A stretch of 64,000 nt of DNA from Alphaproteobacteria bacterium (lineage in GTDB: Bacteria; Pseudomonadota; Alphaproteobacteria; Micavibrionales; Micavibrionaceae), in assembly GCA_020442385.1 (NCBI GenBank), contig JAGRKE010000015.1, positions 98,170-162,169 on the forward strand. Reading direction: 5' to 3'. Positions 24,649 to 35,300 of this stretch are shown here, one piece after another (the stretch's first letter is position 1; every line of letters begins with the position of its first letter). The position numbers and the translations under genes are program-made. Under the pieces are notes generated by a model, which was not told the DNA's origin, did not search any database, and saw only the letters and a list, made by a program, of their open reading frames with translations.

Positions 24649-25530
24649 TTACTGCGCGGCTTCGATGGCTGGGTGCAGCGCTGTGTAGTCGATTCCGGCC
24701 ATATTGCCCCACCAGTAAACCGCGATGAACAAGAACAGCCAGACCACGTCAACAAAATGCCAATACCACGCGGCGGCTTCGAAACCGAAGTGACGCTCAG
24801 GCGTGAAGTGGCCTTTTTTGGCGCGGCGCCAGCACACGCTCAGGAAGACCGCGCCGACAAAGACGTGAAAGCCGTGGAAACCTGTCGCCATAAAGAAGGC
24901 AGAGGGGTAAATGCCCTCGGTAAAGCCGAAATGCGCATGGGCATATTCGAAAATTTGGAAACCAAGAAAGAAGAAACCAAGGAAAACGGTGATACCAAGC
25001 GCTTTAACGGCATCGTCTTTATGCCCCTCTAGAATCGCATGGTGCGCCCACGTAACTGTGCAGCCTGAAAGCAGGAGAATCATTGTCATCAGGAAGGGCA
25101 GACCAAAGGGCTGGATTACCTCCATACCTTGCGGTGGCCACGTAAAGCCGCTGGCTTCGGTTGGGAACAGCGCGCCGTTAAAGAACGCCCAGAAAAAGGC
25201 AACAAAGAACATCACTTCCGAGGCGATAAACAGCAGCATGCCGTAGCGCAGCCCGAATTCGGTTACTTTGTTATGGACTTTTTCGGTGACGCTTTCAAAA
25301 ATGACGTCTTTCCACCAGAAAAACATGACCGTTAAAACGCCCAGAATACCGAGTAAAACACCCTTTAACCCAACATGGAATTCGCCGAAGGAGACATCGT
25401 GCATAAACATGATCGCGCCCGTCGCCAAAAGACCGCCGGCAATCGCGCCGATGAGCGGCCAGATACTGGGGCGTACCAAGTGATAAGGGTGCGGTTTGCC
25501 TGTGGTTGTATATTCGAGTTTTTCAGCCAT
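24649..25530 (-). CDS. ctaE: Cytochrome c oxidase subunit III
   Basis: Subunit III of the aa3-type cytochrome c oxidase, 293 residues with seven membrane helices. It stabilises the core and the proton entry of subunit I. Typical pieces are the HPYHLVRPSIWPL start, SEVMFFVAFFWAFF, TWPPQGMEVIQPFGLPFLMT, GFHGFHVFVGAVFL and the C-terminal AAAWYWHFVDVVWLFLFIAVYWWG. It lies between ctaG and DUF983 in the cluster order usual for alphaproteobacteria. Confidence 0.96.
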   Translation of the reverse strand: MAEKLEYTTTGKPHPYHLVRPSIWPLIGAIAGGLLATGAIMFMHDVSFGEFHVGLKGVLLGILGVLTVMFFWWKDVIFESVTEKVHNKVTEFGLRYGMLLFIASEVMFFVAFFWAFFNGALFPTEASGFTWPPQGMEVIQPFGLPFLMTMILLLSGCTVTWAHHAILEGHKDDAVKALGITVFLGFFFLGFQIFEYAHAHFGFTEGIYPSAFFMATGFHGFHVFVGAVFLSVCWRRAKKGHFTPERHFGFEAAAWYWHFVDVVWLFLFIAVYWWGNMAGIDYTALHPAIEAAQ

Positions 25531-25575
25531 TGTTCGATCGTTCCGTTTGTCTGTAATGTCTTTAAAATAAGAATT

Positions 25576-26193
25576 TTAATGCGTGGTTTTTATACCACCA
25601 GTTTCGTCATTGTAAAAGCCTTCGAGCGCGTCTTCAAGCGCCTTCGACTGAGTTTCGAAAAAAGTATACGACAGCGTGATTACTTTCACGTCATCCATGT
25701 TCGGATCGTCATTCATTGAGGGGTCGACAAAGAATAAAACCGGCATCGAAACCTGTTCACCGCCTTGCAACGTTTGCTCATCAAAGCAAAAGCATTGAAT
25801 TTTGTGGAAATATTTCCCGGCCTTCAGGGGCGTAACATTGTAAATCGCCGTGCCTGTGGTTGGTGTGGGGCGCTTATTGCGGGCACTGAAGCTTGTTAGG
25901 CCGCGTTCACCCAGCCTGACTTTAATCTCGCGCATATCGGGTGTGAAGTCCCAAGGCATGCCGCGCGCAGTTTCGGCGTTGAATTTAACGGTAACGGTGC
26001 GATCAACCACGTTATCGGGCAGCGCATCCGAGACTTGCGTTGTGCCGCCATAGCCCGTGACCTTGCAAAACATAGTGTAGAGCGGCACGGAGGCAAAAGA
26101 CAGCCCGACCATCCCGGCCACCACCACGAGAACGGTTATTCCGATACGGGCATTTTTCTTGGCTAGATTCTGATTTTTATCAGGAGTGCTCAT
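25576..26193 (-). CDS. ctaG: Cytochrome c oxidase assembly protein CtaG/Cox11
   Basis: Copper chaperone that delivers Cu to the CuB site of subunit I. It is 205 residues, with one N-terminal membrane helix (about residues 15-38) and a periplasmic immunoglobulin-like domain. The copper-binding CFCF motif is visible in KIQCFCFDEQTL, and the upstream VPLYTMFCKVTGYGGTTQ supplies the third conserved Cys. PVLFFVDPSM near the end is also family-specific. It sits between the CoxF-like gene and ctaE. Confidence 0.95.
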   Translation of the reverse strand: MSTPDKNQNLAKKNARIGITVLVVVAGMVGLSFASVPLYTMFCKVTGYGGTTQVSDALPDNVVDRTVTVKFNAETARGMPWDFTPDMREIKVRLGERGLTSFSARNKRPTPTTGTAIYNVTPLKAGKYFHKIQCFCFDEQTLQGGEQVSMPVLFFVDPSMNDDPNMDDVKVITLSYTFFETQSKALEDALEGFYNDETGGIKTTH

Positions 26194-26239
26194 GTCACAA
26201 GCTTATATAGAATGAAGGCGACCCGGCGCAATGGCTTTG

Positions 26240-26587
26240 TTATTCGATATTTTTATGAACCTGCTCAAGGTCGCGCTGATATTGCTCGTAGGCGGCGCGG
26301 CGCGGCGCGGCGAAATTTTCGCTACGGGTTGTGATCTCCTCACGCAGCTGATCGGCGCTGTCTTTGTAATTGAGCTGGCGCTGATAGACATCGCAAAAAT
26401 CGGCTGAGCTTTCGGTGCTGATTGAGCCTGTAACCGCTTCGCCACACTGAATAACGCCATCCATATCTTGCGCTTTGGCAATTTTGATCATCGTCACCAT
26501 TGCCACAATCAGGCAAAACACGAGAATGGCCGCCAGAATGGCAAGATTGGTTTTGAATTTTTTCTTGTGAAGATTGCTTAGGGGCAT
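26240..26587 (-). CDS. CoxF-like small membrane protein with a long C-terminal tail
   Basis: A 115-residue protein in the place where alphaproteobacteria carry a short CoxF gene, between ctaB and ctaG. The N-terminal 40 residues fit that family: a Lys-rich start (LHKKKFKTN) and one membrane helix (ILAAILVFCLIVAMVTMIKIAKA). The remaining ~75 residues (two Cys, then charged helices) are longer than the CoxF proteins I know, and no motif is evident. The frame is open to 26644, but ATG 26587 clears the ctaB end and starts at the basic N-terminus. Its role in oxidase assembly is inferred from position. Confidence 0.7.
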   Translation of the reverse strand: MPLSNLHKKKFKTNLAILAAILVFCLIVAMVTMIKIAKAQDMDGVIQCGEAVTGSISTESSADFCDVYQRQLNYKDSADQLREEITTRSENFAAPRRAAYEQYQRDLEQVHKNIE

Positions 26588-26612
26588 AACGCGTCTCTCT
26601 TTCCCCTTTATT

Positions 26613-27497
26613 TTACCCCGCCATGACAGCGAGGAAAAGGGCAAAGAGATAAAACACCGAATAACCGAACATCAGTTTCGCATGCTTCAGGTCCTCATGC
26701 GTGAGCACACGCACAGCAGATAAGACGAACAGCCCGCTGAGCAGGCCTGCAATCGCCAGATAATGCAGTCCGGCAAAGCCGAAGAAATACGGGGAAAGCG
26801 CGATCGGCATGAGGATCAGCGTATAAATCAGCATCTGTATTTTTGTCGCCCGCGCACCCGCGACCACGGGCATCATCGGGATTTTGGCGCGCTTGTAATC
26901 TTGATTGGCAAAGAGGGAGAGCGCCCAGAAATGTGGCGGCGTCCAGAAAAAGATGATCGCAAACAGGATCAGCGGATAGAGCGTGACATCACCCGTCACC
27001 GCCGCCCAGCCGATCATCGGCGGAAAGGCTCCGGCTGCGCCGCCAATCACGATATTCTGCGCGGTATGGCGCTTGAGCCACATGGTGTAGACGACGCTGT
27101 AGAAGATATTCGCAAAAGCGAGAATACCTGCGGCGACCCAGTTCAGGGCAATGCCCATCAGCAAGACCGAAAAGATTGATAGGACAATCGCAAAGGCCAG
27201 CCCCTCTTCCGGGATGACGCGCCCGGCGGGAATGGGGCGGTCTTTTGTGCGGTTCATCATCGCGTCGATATCGCGGTCATACCACATATTGATCGCCCCG
27301 GCGGCTCCGGCGCCTACGGCCAGCGCTAGCATGGAAATGAAGGCCAGAAACGGGTGTAGATTGCTAAAACCCGGCGCGGCCCACATGCCGGCAAAGCCGG
27401 TGAAGACGACAAGGCTCATCACCCGCGGCTTCAAAAGCGCGATGTAATCAGAGACTTGCGTTTCGCCAGTCAGGGCTGTTGCGGATAGGTTGCTCAT
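26613..27497 (-). CDS. ctaB: Protoheme IX farnesyltransferase (heme O synthase)
   Basis: UbiA-type prenyltransferase that adds a farnesyl group to heme b to make heme o, the precursor of heme a for the aa3 oxidase. At 294 residues it has about eight or nine membrane helices. Motifs: LLKPRVMSLVVFTGFAGM, the first Asp-rich site NMWYDRDIDAMMNRTKDRP, and the second YKRAKIPMMPVVAGA. Heme A synthase (ctaA) is not in the window. It belongs to the minus-strand oxidase cluster. Confidence 0.95.
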   Translation of the reverse strand: MSNLSATALTGETQVSDYIALLKPRVMSLVVFTGFAGMWAAPGFSNLHPFLAFISMLALAVGAGAAGAINMWYDRDIDAMMNRTKDRPIPAGRVIPEEGLAFAIVLSIFSVLLMGIALNWVAAGILAFANIFYSVVYTMWLKRHTAQNIVIGGAAGAFPPMIGWAAVTGDVTLYPLILFAIIFFWTPPHFWALSLFANQDYKRAKIPMMPVVAGARATKIQMLIYTLILMPIALSPYFFGFAGLHYLAIAGLLSGLFVLSAVRVLTHEDLKHAKLMFGYSVFYLFALFLAVMAG

Positions 27498-27544
27498 ATG
27501 CGTTTACTTAGCATATATGAGGAAAAAGGGAAGTGTTTTAGAGC

Positions 27545-28108
27545 TTAAGCGGCAAAGGGCAATGTGGGCAGAAAGTCTCTGTTCACGCCCATGGATGGGC
27601 CGTTTACGTCAGATGTGTTTTCTGCGCGCATCGCGCGGATGATTGAGGCAAAACCGATGAGCTCTATATGCTCAATGAGGTTGTTCCCCCAGCGGCTGCT
27701 GAGATTAACATTTTCAAGAATAATCCGCTTGGCGCGATCGGCTTCATCTTGCAGGCCGTGAATATCAATATAGGCGGCAGAGTCTTCCATTTGGGTGTAA
27801 AGTTTTTCGCGCGCTATATCTGGGATGTTATCGTCAAAAAGGCGCAGCGTTTCTGCCGCCAAAGCAATGGCATCGCTGGACCGGCGCTGGTCGATCAGGA
27901 ATTGGATTTGGCGGATGCGTCCGGCCAGAGCGTCGCCCAGCATAAGCGGCGCGTCAAAATTATACTGGTCGTGGTCATTTAAGGAAGAGTTGTCGGTGCG
28001 TGCTTCATAAGCGTTATGGACGACCTGCATATTTGCAAGCTCCCCAAATTTTTCTTTTATAGACGGACCTTTAGCCTCATCTAATGTATACGCATAAGAA
28101 ACACCCAT
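27545..28108 (-). CDS. Hypothetical protein between ctaD and ctaB
   Basis: A 187-residue soluble-looking protein that I do not recognise. It is mostly helical and acidic (DALAGRIRQIQFLIDQRRSSDAIALA, LFDDNIPDIAREKLYTQMED), with no signal peptide, membrane helix or Cys motif. A longer frame begins at 28144, but that start lies in the ctaD terminator hairpin, so ATG 28108 is chosen. It stands after a strong terminator and before ctaB; it could be expressed apart from the oxidase genes or by read-through. Its place inside the cluster invites a link to the oxidase, but nothing in the sequence shows one. Confidence 0.6.
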   Translation of the reverse strand: MGVSYAYTLDEAKGPSIKEKFGELANMQVVHNAYEARTDNSSLNDHDQYNFDAPLMLGDALAGRIRQIQFLIDQRRSSDAIALAAETLRLFDDNIPDIAREKLYTQMEDSAAYIDIHGLQDEADRAKRIILENVNLSSRWGNNLIEHIELIGFASIIRAMRAENTSDVNGPSMGVNRDFLPTLPFAA

Positions 28109-28123
28109 GAATTGAGAGTACCA

Positions 28124-28158
28124 GAAAAAAAGAGCCAAACGCAATGTTTTGGCTCTTT
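28124..28158 (-). terminator. Strong intrinsic terminator after ctaC-ctaD
   Basis: An 11-bp perfect stem (28129-28139 with 28148-28158) and an 8-base loop, followed on the minus strand by a T-run. It starts 27 bases beyond the ctaD stop, and would limit transcription of the downstream assembly genes relative to ctaC and ctaD. Confidence 0.9.
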
Positions 28159-28185
28159 GTCATTGATATTATTATATTTTTCGTC

Positions 28186-29781
<1,596 letters not shown>

Positions 29782-30588
29782 TTACAACTCCTCTTTTGCT
29801 TTTTTCGCCCAGGCTTCAAAGTCTTCTTTGCTCACGGCGTGAATTTCGATTGGCATATACGCATGGTCCTTGCCGCAAAGCTCGGAACATTGCCCGTAAT
29901 AAATGCCGGGTTTGTTAATTTTGACCCATGTTTCGTTCCAACGTCCGGGCACGGCATCTGTTTTGATGCCCAAAGACGGCATCGCGAAGGAGTGTAGAAC
30001 ATCGGCCGCGCTCACCAGAATTTGGATATTGGTATCAACGGGCAGAACGACCGGGTTATCGGTTGAAAGTAAGCGTTTTTGATCGCTGCTCAGTTCATCT
30101 TCGGGGACAAGGTAAGACAGGAAGTTAATTCCATCTTGATCAGGGTATTCATACCCCCAATACCACTGGTATCCTGTGACTTTCAGGGTCATGTCCGGCT
30201 CAGTCGTGCGATCAAGGAAATATAAAAGCTTGAAAGAGGGCACAACAATTGCGATCAGGATGAGAACCGGGACGAGGGTCCAGATGACTTCGATCATGAC
30301 ATTGTGTGAGAATTGCTTGGGCTCGGGGTTGGCGCGTTTGTTAAAGCGCAAAACCACATAAATCAAAAGCAAAAGGACGAAAAGCGAAATTCCTGAAATG
30401 ATATAAAGCAACATATTGTGGAATTCGTGCAGATGTTCCGCCGAGGGCGAGCCAGCCGTTTGCATATTGAGCTGCCAAGGTTCTGGTGCGCCTGTCAATG
30501 TATCGGCGGCCATAGCCGGCAAGGCCCAAAACGCCAGTGCGCACACCGTAAAGAGTGTTAGTGATTTCAGTATCATATTTGTCTTCAT
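29782..30588 (-). CDS. ctaC: Cytochrome c oxidase subunit II
   Basis: Subunit II of the aa3 oxidase: it takes electrons from cytochrome c through the CuA centre. I take ATG 30588 (MKTNMILKSL) as start, giving a 268-residue precursor with a signal peptide ending PAMAA; a longer open frame to 30651 is unlikely to be coding. Two membrane helices (about residues 60-80 and 100-122) precede the cupredoxin domain. CuA ligands are HSFAMPSLG, CSELCGKDH and a nearby Met. There is no fused cytochrome c domain. A GGGCCC palindrome lies in the leader, 27 bases upstream. Confidence 0.96.
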   Translation of the reverse strand: MKTNMILKSLTLFTVCALAFWALPAMAADTLTGAPEPWQLNMQTAGSPSAEHLHEFHNMLLYIISGISLFVLLLLIYVVLRFNKRANPEPKQFSHNVMIEVIWTLVPVLILIAIVVPSFKLLYFLDRTTEPDMTLKVTGYQWYWGYEYPDQDGINFLSYLVPEDELSSDQKRLLSTDNPVVLPVDTNIQILVSAADVLHSFAMPSLGIKTDAVPGRWNETWVKINKPGIYYGQCSELCGKDHAYMPIEIHAVSKEDFEAWAKKAKEEL

Positions 30589-30614
30589 TTTACGTCCCGA
30601 TCCGCTATTGCGCT

Positions 30615-30637
30615 GGGCCCGATCGGGCCCGTTTTTT
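30615..30637. promoter_or_regulatory. Perfect GC-rich palindrome with T-run in the ctaC leader
   Basis: GGGCCC-GATC-GGGCCC (30615-30630) is a perfect 16-base palindrome followed on the plus strand by T6 (30632-30637). In the ctaC direction it lies 27-42 bases before the start codon and would form a leader hairpin. The T-run points toward rsmE, so it also has the form of a plus-strand terminator, but no plus-strand gene ends here. It may shield ctaC from antisense reads or act as an operator. Confidence 0.5.
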
Positions 30638-30710
30638 CCTCTGGGATACACATAAAAACATAGCCCAAAGATTGCAAGTCCATAGATATAAAATATTTTT
30701 TTTTGTTACT

Positions 30711-31430
30711 CTAGACAAAAGCATTCGCTTTCACCAGACAGATTATACAGGCTGTTTCGGCGCGGTAAACTGTTTCTCCTAAAGAAATTGCCTTTACACC
30801 CTTCTCTTTGAGCAAAAAGCCGATTTCCTCATCATTAAATCCGCCTTCCGATCCGATGAGAAAGCTATGCTCGCCGGGGCGCAGCGTATCTATGCCGGGC
30901 GCTTCATGGCGTTCAATGCAGGCGAACAGCGGCGCGGGGCCGCTCCAATTTTTAACAACTGTTTTCATATCTTCTACTTCATATAGGGCGGGGATGTGCA
31001 TGCGTTCGCATTGCTCGGCAGCTTCTATAGTTTGGGCCTTGATTCGTTCAGTATTAAGATGACGGTTTTCGGTATGTGCGGTTAAGACCGGATGCAGATG
31101 GGTCGCGCCCAGTTCCACGGCCTTTTCAATCAGCAGGCTCAGGCGCTGTTTCTTTGGCGGCGCGAAAACGAGATGAAGCGCGTTCGGCGCGGGTGGCTGT
31201 GCTTTGATTTGCTCTATCGGCTTGGCCAGCGCCTCTTTTTTACCAAGCGCATCAAGCCGGGCCAGCCATTCGCCGTCCCGCCCGTTAAAAATGCGGAATT
31301 CATCACCCACTTGTCGGCGCAAAACGCTTCTGAAATAATGCGCCTGATCAGGATTAAGGAGAAGGGGTGTTCCTTCGCTTAAGTCCTGCTCGACATAAAT
31401 GCGCGGTAATTTTAAAAGATCATCACTCAT
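30711..31430 (-). CDS. rsmE: 16S rRNA uracil(1498)-N3-methyltransferase
   Basis: SPOUT-class enzyme that makes m3U1498 in the 30S decoding region. The start at ATG 31430 gives a 239-residue protein beginning with MSDDLLKLPRIYVEQDL, as the family requires; the frame is open 138 codons further, but that part overlaps ubiA and has no family features. Knot motifs: ELGATHLHPVLTAHTE, LIGSEGGFNDEEIG and ISLGETVYRAETACI. The start codon shares bases with the ATG of divergent ubiA (CATG, 31428-31431), the second case of this in the window. Confidence 0.93.
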   Translation of the reverse strand: MSDDLLKLPRIYVEQDLSEGTPLLLNPDQAHYFRSVLRRQVGDEFRIFNGRDGEWLARLDALGKKEALAKPIEQIKAQPPAPNALHLVFAPPKKQRLSLLIEKAVELGATHLHPVLTAHTENRHLNTERIKAQTIEAAEQCERMHIPALYEVEDMKTVVKNWSGPAPLFACIERHEAPGIDTLRPGEHSFLIGSEGGFNDEEIGFLLKEKGVKAISLGETVYRAETACIICLVKANAFV

Positions 31431-32361
31431 GAGTACAGAAAACACGAAAACCCATACCGATATCAAGCACAATAGCTGGCTGGTTGAAAAAAGCCCCGCT
31501 GCACTGCGTCCGTACGTGTTACTTGCGCGCCTAGATAGGCCGATTGGAATCTGGCTTTTGCTGTTGCCCGGTTGGTGGACGATTCTGCTGGCCTCCGGCG
31601 GATTTGCCTTTATGGGTACGGGCTGGCGCTTGCTTTGGCTGTTTGCGCTGGGCGCGGTTTTGATGCGCGCGGCCGGGTGCACGATCAATGATCTATGGGA
31701 CCGCAATCTGGATAAAAATGTCGAGCGTACCCGCCTCCGGCCGCTGGCTTTCGGCGTGGTAAACGCGAAGAGTGCTTTCGTATTTCTTTTTATCTTATTG
31801 CTGCTTTCCCTGCTTATTTTATTGCAGATGAACGTTCTTACCATTGCGCTGGGCTTTACCAGCCTGCCGCTAATTGCGCTTTATCCGCTAATGAAGCGCA
31901 TAACATGGTGGCCGCAAGCCTTTTTGGGGCTGACCTTTAATTTCGGGGCGCTAATGGGCTGGAGCGCGGTGAGCGGCAGCCTCGGATGGCCACCTGTACT
32001 TATATATATGGCGGGGATTTTCTGGACGCTGGGCTATGACACGATTTACGCGCATCAGGATAAAGAGGATGACATGATGGTCGGTATTAAATCGACAGCC
32101 CTGAAATTCGGTCATGCCAGCAAGCGCTGGGTCGGAGGGTTTTATGCGATTTCATGGGCACTGCTGTGCGCGGGGGTGTGCGTGTTTGTCGGCAATGTGC
32201 TGGCAATTGCGATGTTGCTGCCTGCAGGTGCGCATCTGGCGACGCAGATTGTTCGGTGGGATAGTGCCGATCCGATGAGCACGCTCAAGACCTTTAAGGC
32301 CAACCGTAATTACGGTTTAATGGTGCTTTTGGGAATTGCCGGAGCGAGCCTGCTGCTCTAG
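31429..32361 (+). CDS. ubiA: 4-hydroxybenzoate polyprenyltransferase
   Basis: Membrane prenyltransferase that attaches the polyprenyl tail to 4-hydroxybenzoate in ubiquinone synthesis. It is 310 residues with about nine helices. The first Asp-rich motif is in INDLWDRNLDKNVERTRLRPL and the second in DTIYAHQDKEDDMMVGIKSTALKFG. The RLDRPIGIWLLLLPGWWTILLA start is also typical. The chosen ATG at 31429 leaves a short polar N-terminus; an earlier in-frame start at 31399 would overlap rsmE more. Convergent with the large glutamate dehydrogenase, with 6 bases between. Confidence 0.95.
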   Translation: MSTENTKTHTDIKHNSWLVEKSPAALRPYVLLARLDRPIGIWLLLLPGWWTILLASGGFAFMGTGWRLLWLFALGAVLMRAAGCTINDLWDRNLDKNVERTRLRPLAFGVVNAKSAFVFLFILLLLSLLILLQMNVLTIALGFTSLPLIALYPLMKRITWWPQAFLGLTFNFGALMGWSAVSGSLGWPPVLIYMAGIFWTLGYDTIYAHQDKEDDMMVGIKSTALKFGHASKRWVGGFYAISWALLCAGVCVFVGNVLAIAMLLPAGAHLATQIVRWDSADPMSTLKTFKANRNYGLMVLLGIAGASLLL

Positions 32362-32367
32362 ACAGGT

Positions 32368-35300
32368 TTAGCCGCCATAGAGATTGCGCAGGCGCTGTTC
32401 GGCCAAAACTAGCATCGGCAGATCAACCGTTCCGGCTTGTTTGATTTCGCTCAGCAGCGGATCAATCTGCTCTTTCATGTGGCCGTGCTTTTCCAGCCAG
32501 CCTTTGACGAAGCTTTTCCCCGTGCTTTTTTGCCCTTTGGCTTTTTTAACGGCGCTGTCGCGTAAAATCCGCGCGGTTAGGCCGGATTGACAACTATAAA
32601 GCTGATCAATGAGACCCTGCGCCGCTTCATTTTGCCAGTAATCATCGCCGGATAGGTAGCGCGCCTTATTGCGCAGCCAGTTAATCTTAAAGACCTGACC
32701 GACTTCGAAATAGGTCGCGGCGGTAGCTTTCAAATCAACATCCTGCGTTGCGGCGACGCTGATGATATCGCAGGCCGAAGTCATAGCCGGCAAGATTGCG
32801 ATCTTGGTCGCGAGCGCCTTGGGGAGGCCCTCATCCATCGCGGATTGGATATGGGTTTCAATGTTGGTTTTCAAATCACCCGCAATCAGTGTGTTCAAAT
32901 CTTTTTGTAGATTTTGAATACCCTTCTCATAGCGGGTGCTGTCTTTTTGTATATCGAGCGTATCAATGCCGTGTGTGAGGAACCATGTCATTGCATGATC
33001 GGCCAGCTTTGAAATTTCTTTTAAGGCGCGCAATTGAACCATCGCAGGCACTTTATTGTCTAGAGCCTCAATGTCGGCCCACAGGTCTTCAAATTTGAAG
33101 ATACCGCGCACGATCATATAAGCCTTGGCAACTTCCGATACGCCCGCGCCGGTCTTTTCCGCACAAAGCTGCGGGAAGGTCGGGCCCATATGGTTGATCA
33201 TATCGCTGGCAAGCATGGTCGCGATGATCTCACGCCCCAGACGGTGCTTGAGCAATTGCGGTTTGAATTTTTTCTGCATGGCAGTCGGGAAATATTCGAT
33301 CAGCCATTTTTGCATATCTTCATTATCCGGTGCATCGGAGGCCAGCAGGTCCTGCGTGAAAGAAATTTTCGCATAGGACACAAGAATCGCCAGTTCCGGG
33401 CGGGTCAGACCTTTGCCCGTGCGGATGCGGAAATCAATATCCCCGGCCGTTGGCAATCCTTCGATCACGCGGTTGAGGCCCTTTTCACGCTCAAGATACT
33501 GGATGAATTGCTCGTGCTCTTCCAGATTTTCGGGGGCTTGGAATTCGGCGAGGCTGATGGCCAGAGCTTGCTCATAATTATGACGCAGCACATGCTCGGC
33601 GACCTCATCGGTCATGCTCTCCAGCAGCTTGTTGCGCGAGACGAGGGTCATGGAGGTGTTTTTATCCTTCATAATCTCGGTCAGGACGATCTTGATATTG
33701 ACCTCATGGTCCGAGGAATCTACGCCGCCGGAATTATCGACAAAGTCTGTATTAATCTTGCCGCCATTGCCTTCGAACTCGATACGCCCCAATTGCGTTA
33801 CGCCCAGATTGGCACCTTCGCCAATGACTTTGGCGCGCACATCCTTGCCGTTAATGCGGATCTGATCATTGGCTTTATCACCAACATCGGCGTGGCTTTC
33901 GCTGGAGGCTTTGATATATGTGCCGATGCCGCCAAACCACAGCAGGTCGGTACGGGCCTTGAGCATCGCATTCATCAGCTCAAGCGGGCTGACGCTGCTT
34001 GACTCCAGATCAAAGCGGTGCTGAATTTCCGGGGTCAGCTTGAGGGTTTTCTCCGCGCGCGAATAAATTTTTCCGCCTTTGGAGAGTTTAGATTCATCAT
34101 ACGCATCCCAACCCTTTACGCCGTCAAACAGGCGCTTGCGCTCCTTGAAGCTTTTGGCCGTATCGGGATCAGGGTCGCAGAAAATATGCAAATGGTTAAA
34201 CGCGCCGACCAGACGGATATGTTCGGACAGCAGCATGCCGTTGCCGAATACATCGCCGCCCATATCGCCCACGCCCACAACATCAAAGGGTTGTTCCTGC
34301 GTATTGTGGTTGAGCTGGCGGAAATGCAATTTAACGGATTCCCACGCGCCTTTTGCGGTAATGCCCATCTTCTTGTGGTCATACCCGGCGGAGCCGCCCG
34401 AGGCAAACGCATCATCAAGCCAGAAGTCGTATTCTTTCGACAGGCCGTTCGCGATATCAGAGAAGCTGGCTGTGCCTTTATCGGCGGCAACCACCAAATA
34501 CGGATCGTCTTCATCACGGCGCACGACATTGTCCGGCGGCACGATTTTTGTGCCCTTGCGGTTATCGGTGATATCCAGCAGGCCACGCACGAAAATCTTG
34601 TAACACTCAATCCCCTCACTCATAAATTCATCACGTGAGTGGGTCGGGGTTTTAACAACAAAGCCGCCCTTCGCCCCCATGGGCACGATCACGGAGTTCT
34701 TCACTTGCTGCGCCTTCATCAGGCCAAGCACTTCGGTGCGGAAATCTTCCTGACGGTCGGACCAGCGCAGACCGCCGCGCGCAATCTTATCACCGCGCAG
34801 GTGAATCCCTTCCACGCGCGGAGAGTAGACAAAAATCTCGCGGTAGGGTTTAGGCTGCGGCAGTTCATCAATTTTCTTGCTGTCGAATTTAATCGACAGG
34901 CAGGGCTTGTGATGGCCGTTCTCATCGCGCTGATAAAAGTTTGTACGCAAGGAGGCTTTGATCAGGGATAGAATGCTTCTGAGTGTGCGATCCTGATCGA
35001 GCGAGTCGACCTTTTGCAGCCCTCTTGAGATGGATTTTTTAATCGCAGCCACATCACAGTCCTGAGCGGGATCGAACAGCGCTATAAACAAGTCAACCAG
35101 CAGGCGGCTCATCTTCGGGTTTTGCGTCAGCGCCTTTTCAACATACAGGCGGCCAAAGCGGTATCCGATTTGTTTGAGGTAGCGCACATAGGTGCGCAAA
35201 ATTGTCGTTTCGCGCCAGTCCATATTCGCGCTTAAAACCAGACGGTTCAGGGAGTCGCTCTCCACGCTGCCGTACCAGATTTTTGTAAACAGCTCCTCGA

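Noticed and set aside
30632..30637. T6 after the GGGCCC palindrome as a normal gene terminator
   Set aside because: No plus-strand gene ends here, so it is not assigned as a terminator; kept as a regulatory candidate.
31431..31844. A 138-codon extension of rsmE
   Set aside because: Lies antisense to ubiA and lacks family features; the conserved RsmE start is at 31430.
33190..34002. A 270-codon plus-strand open frame inside the glutamate dehydrogenase gene
   Set aside because: It is antisense to a fully conserved 1600-residue enzyme, has no family features and no ribosome site; a shadow frame.
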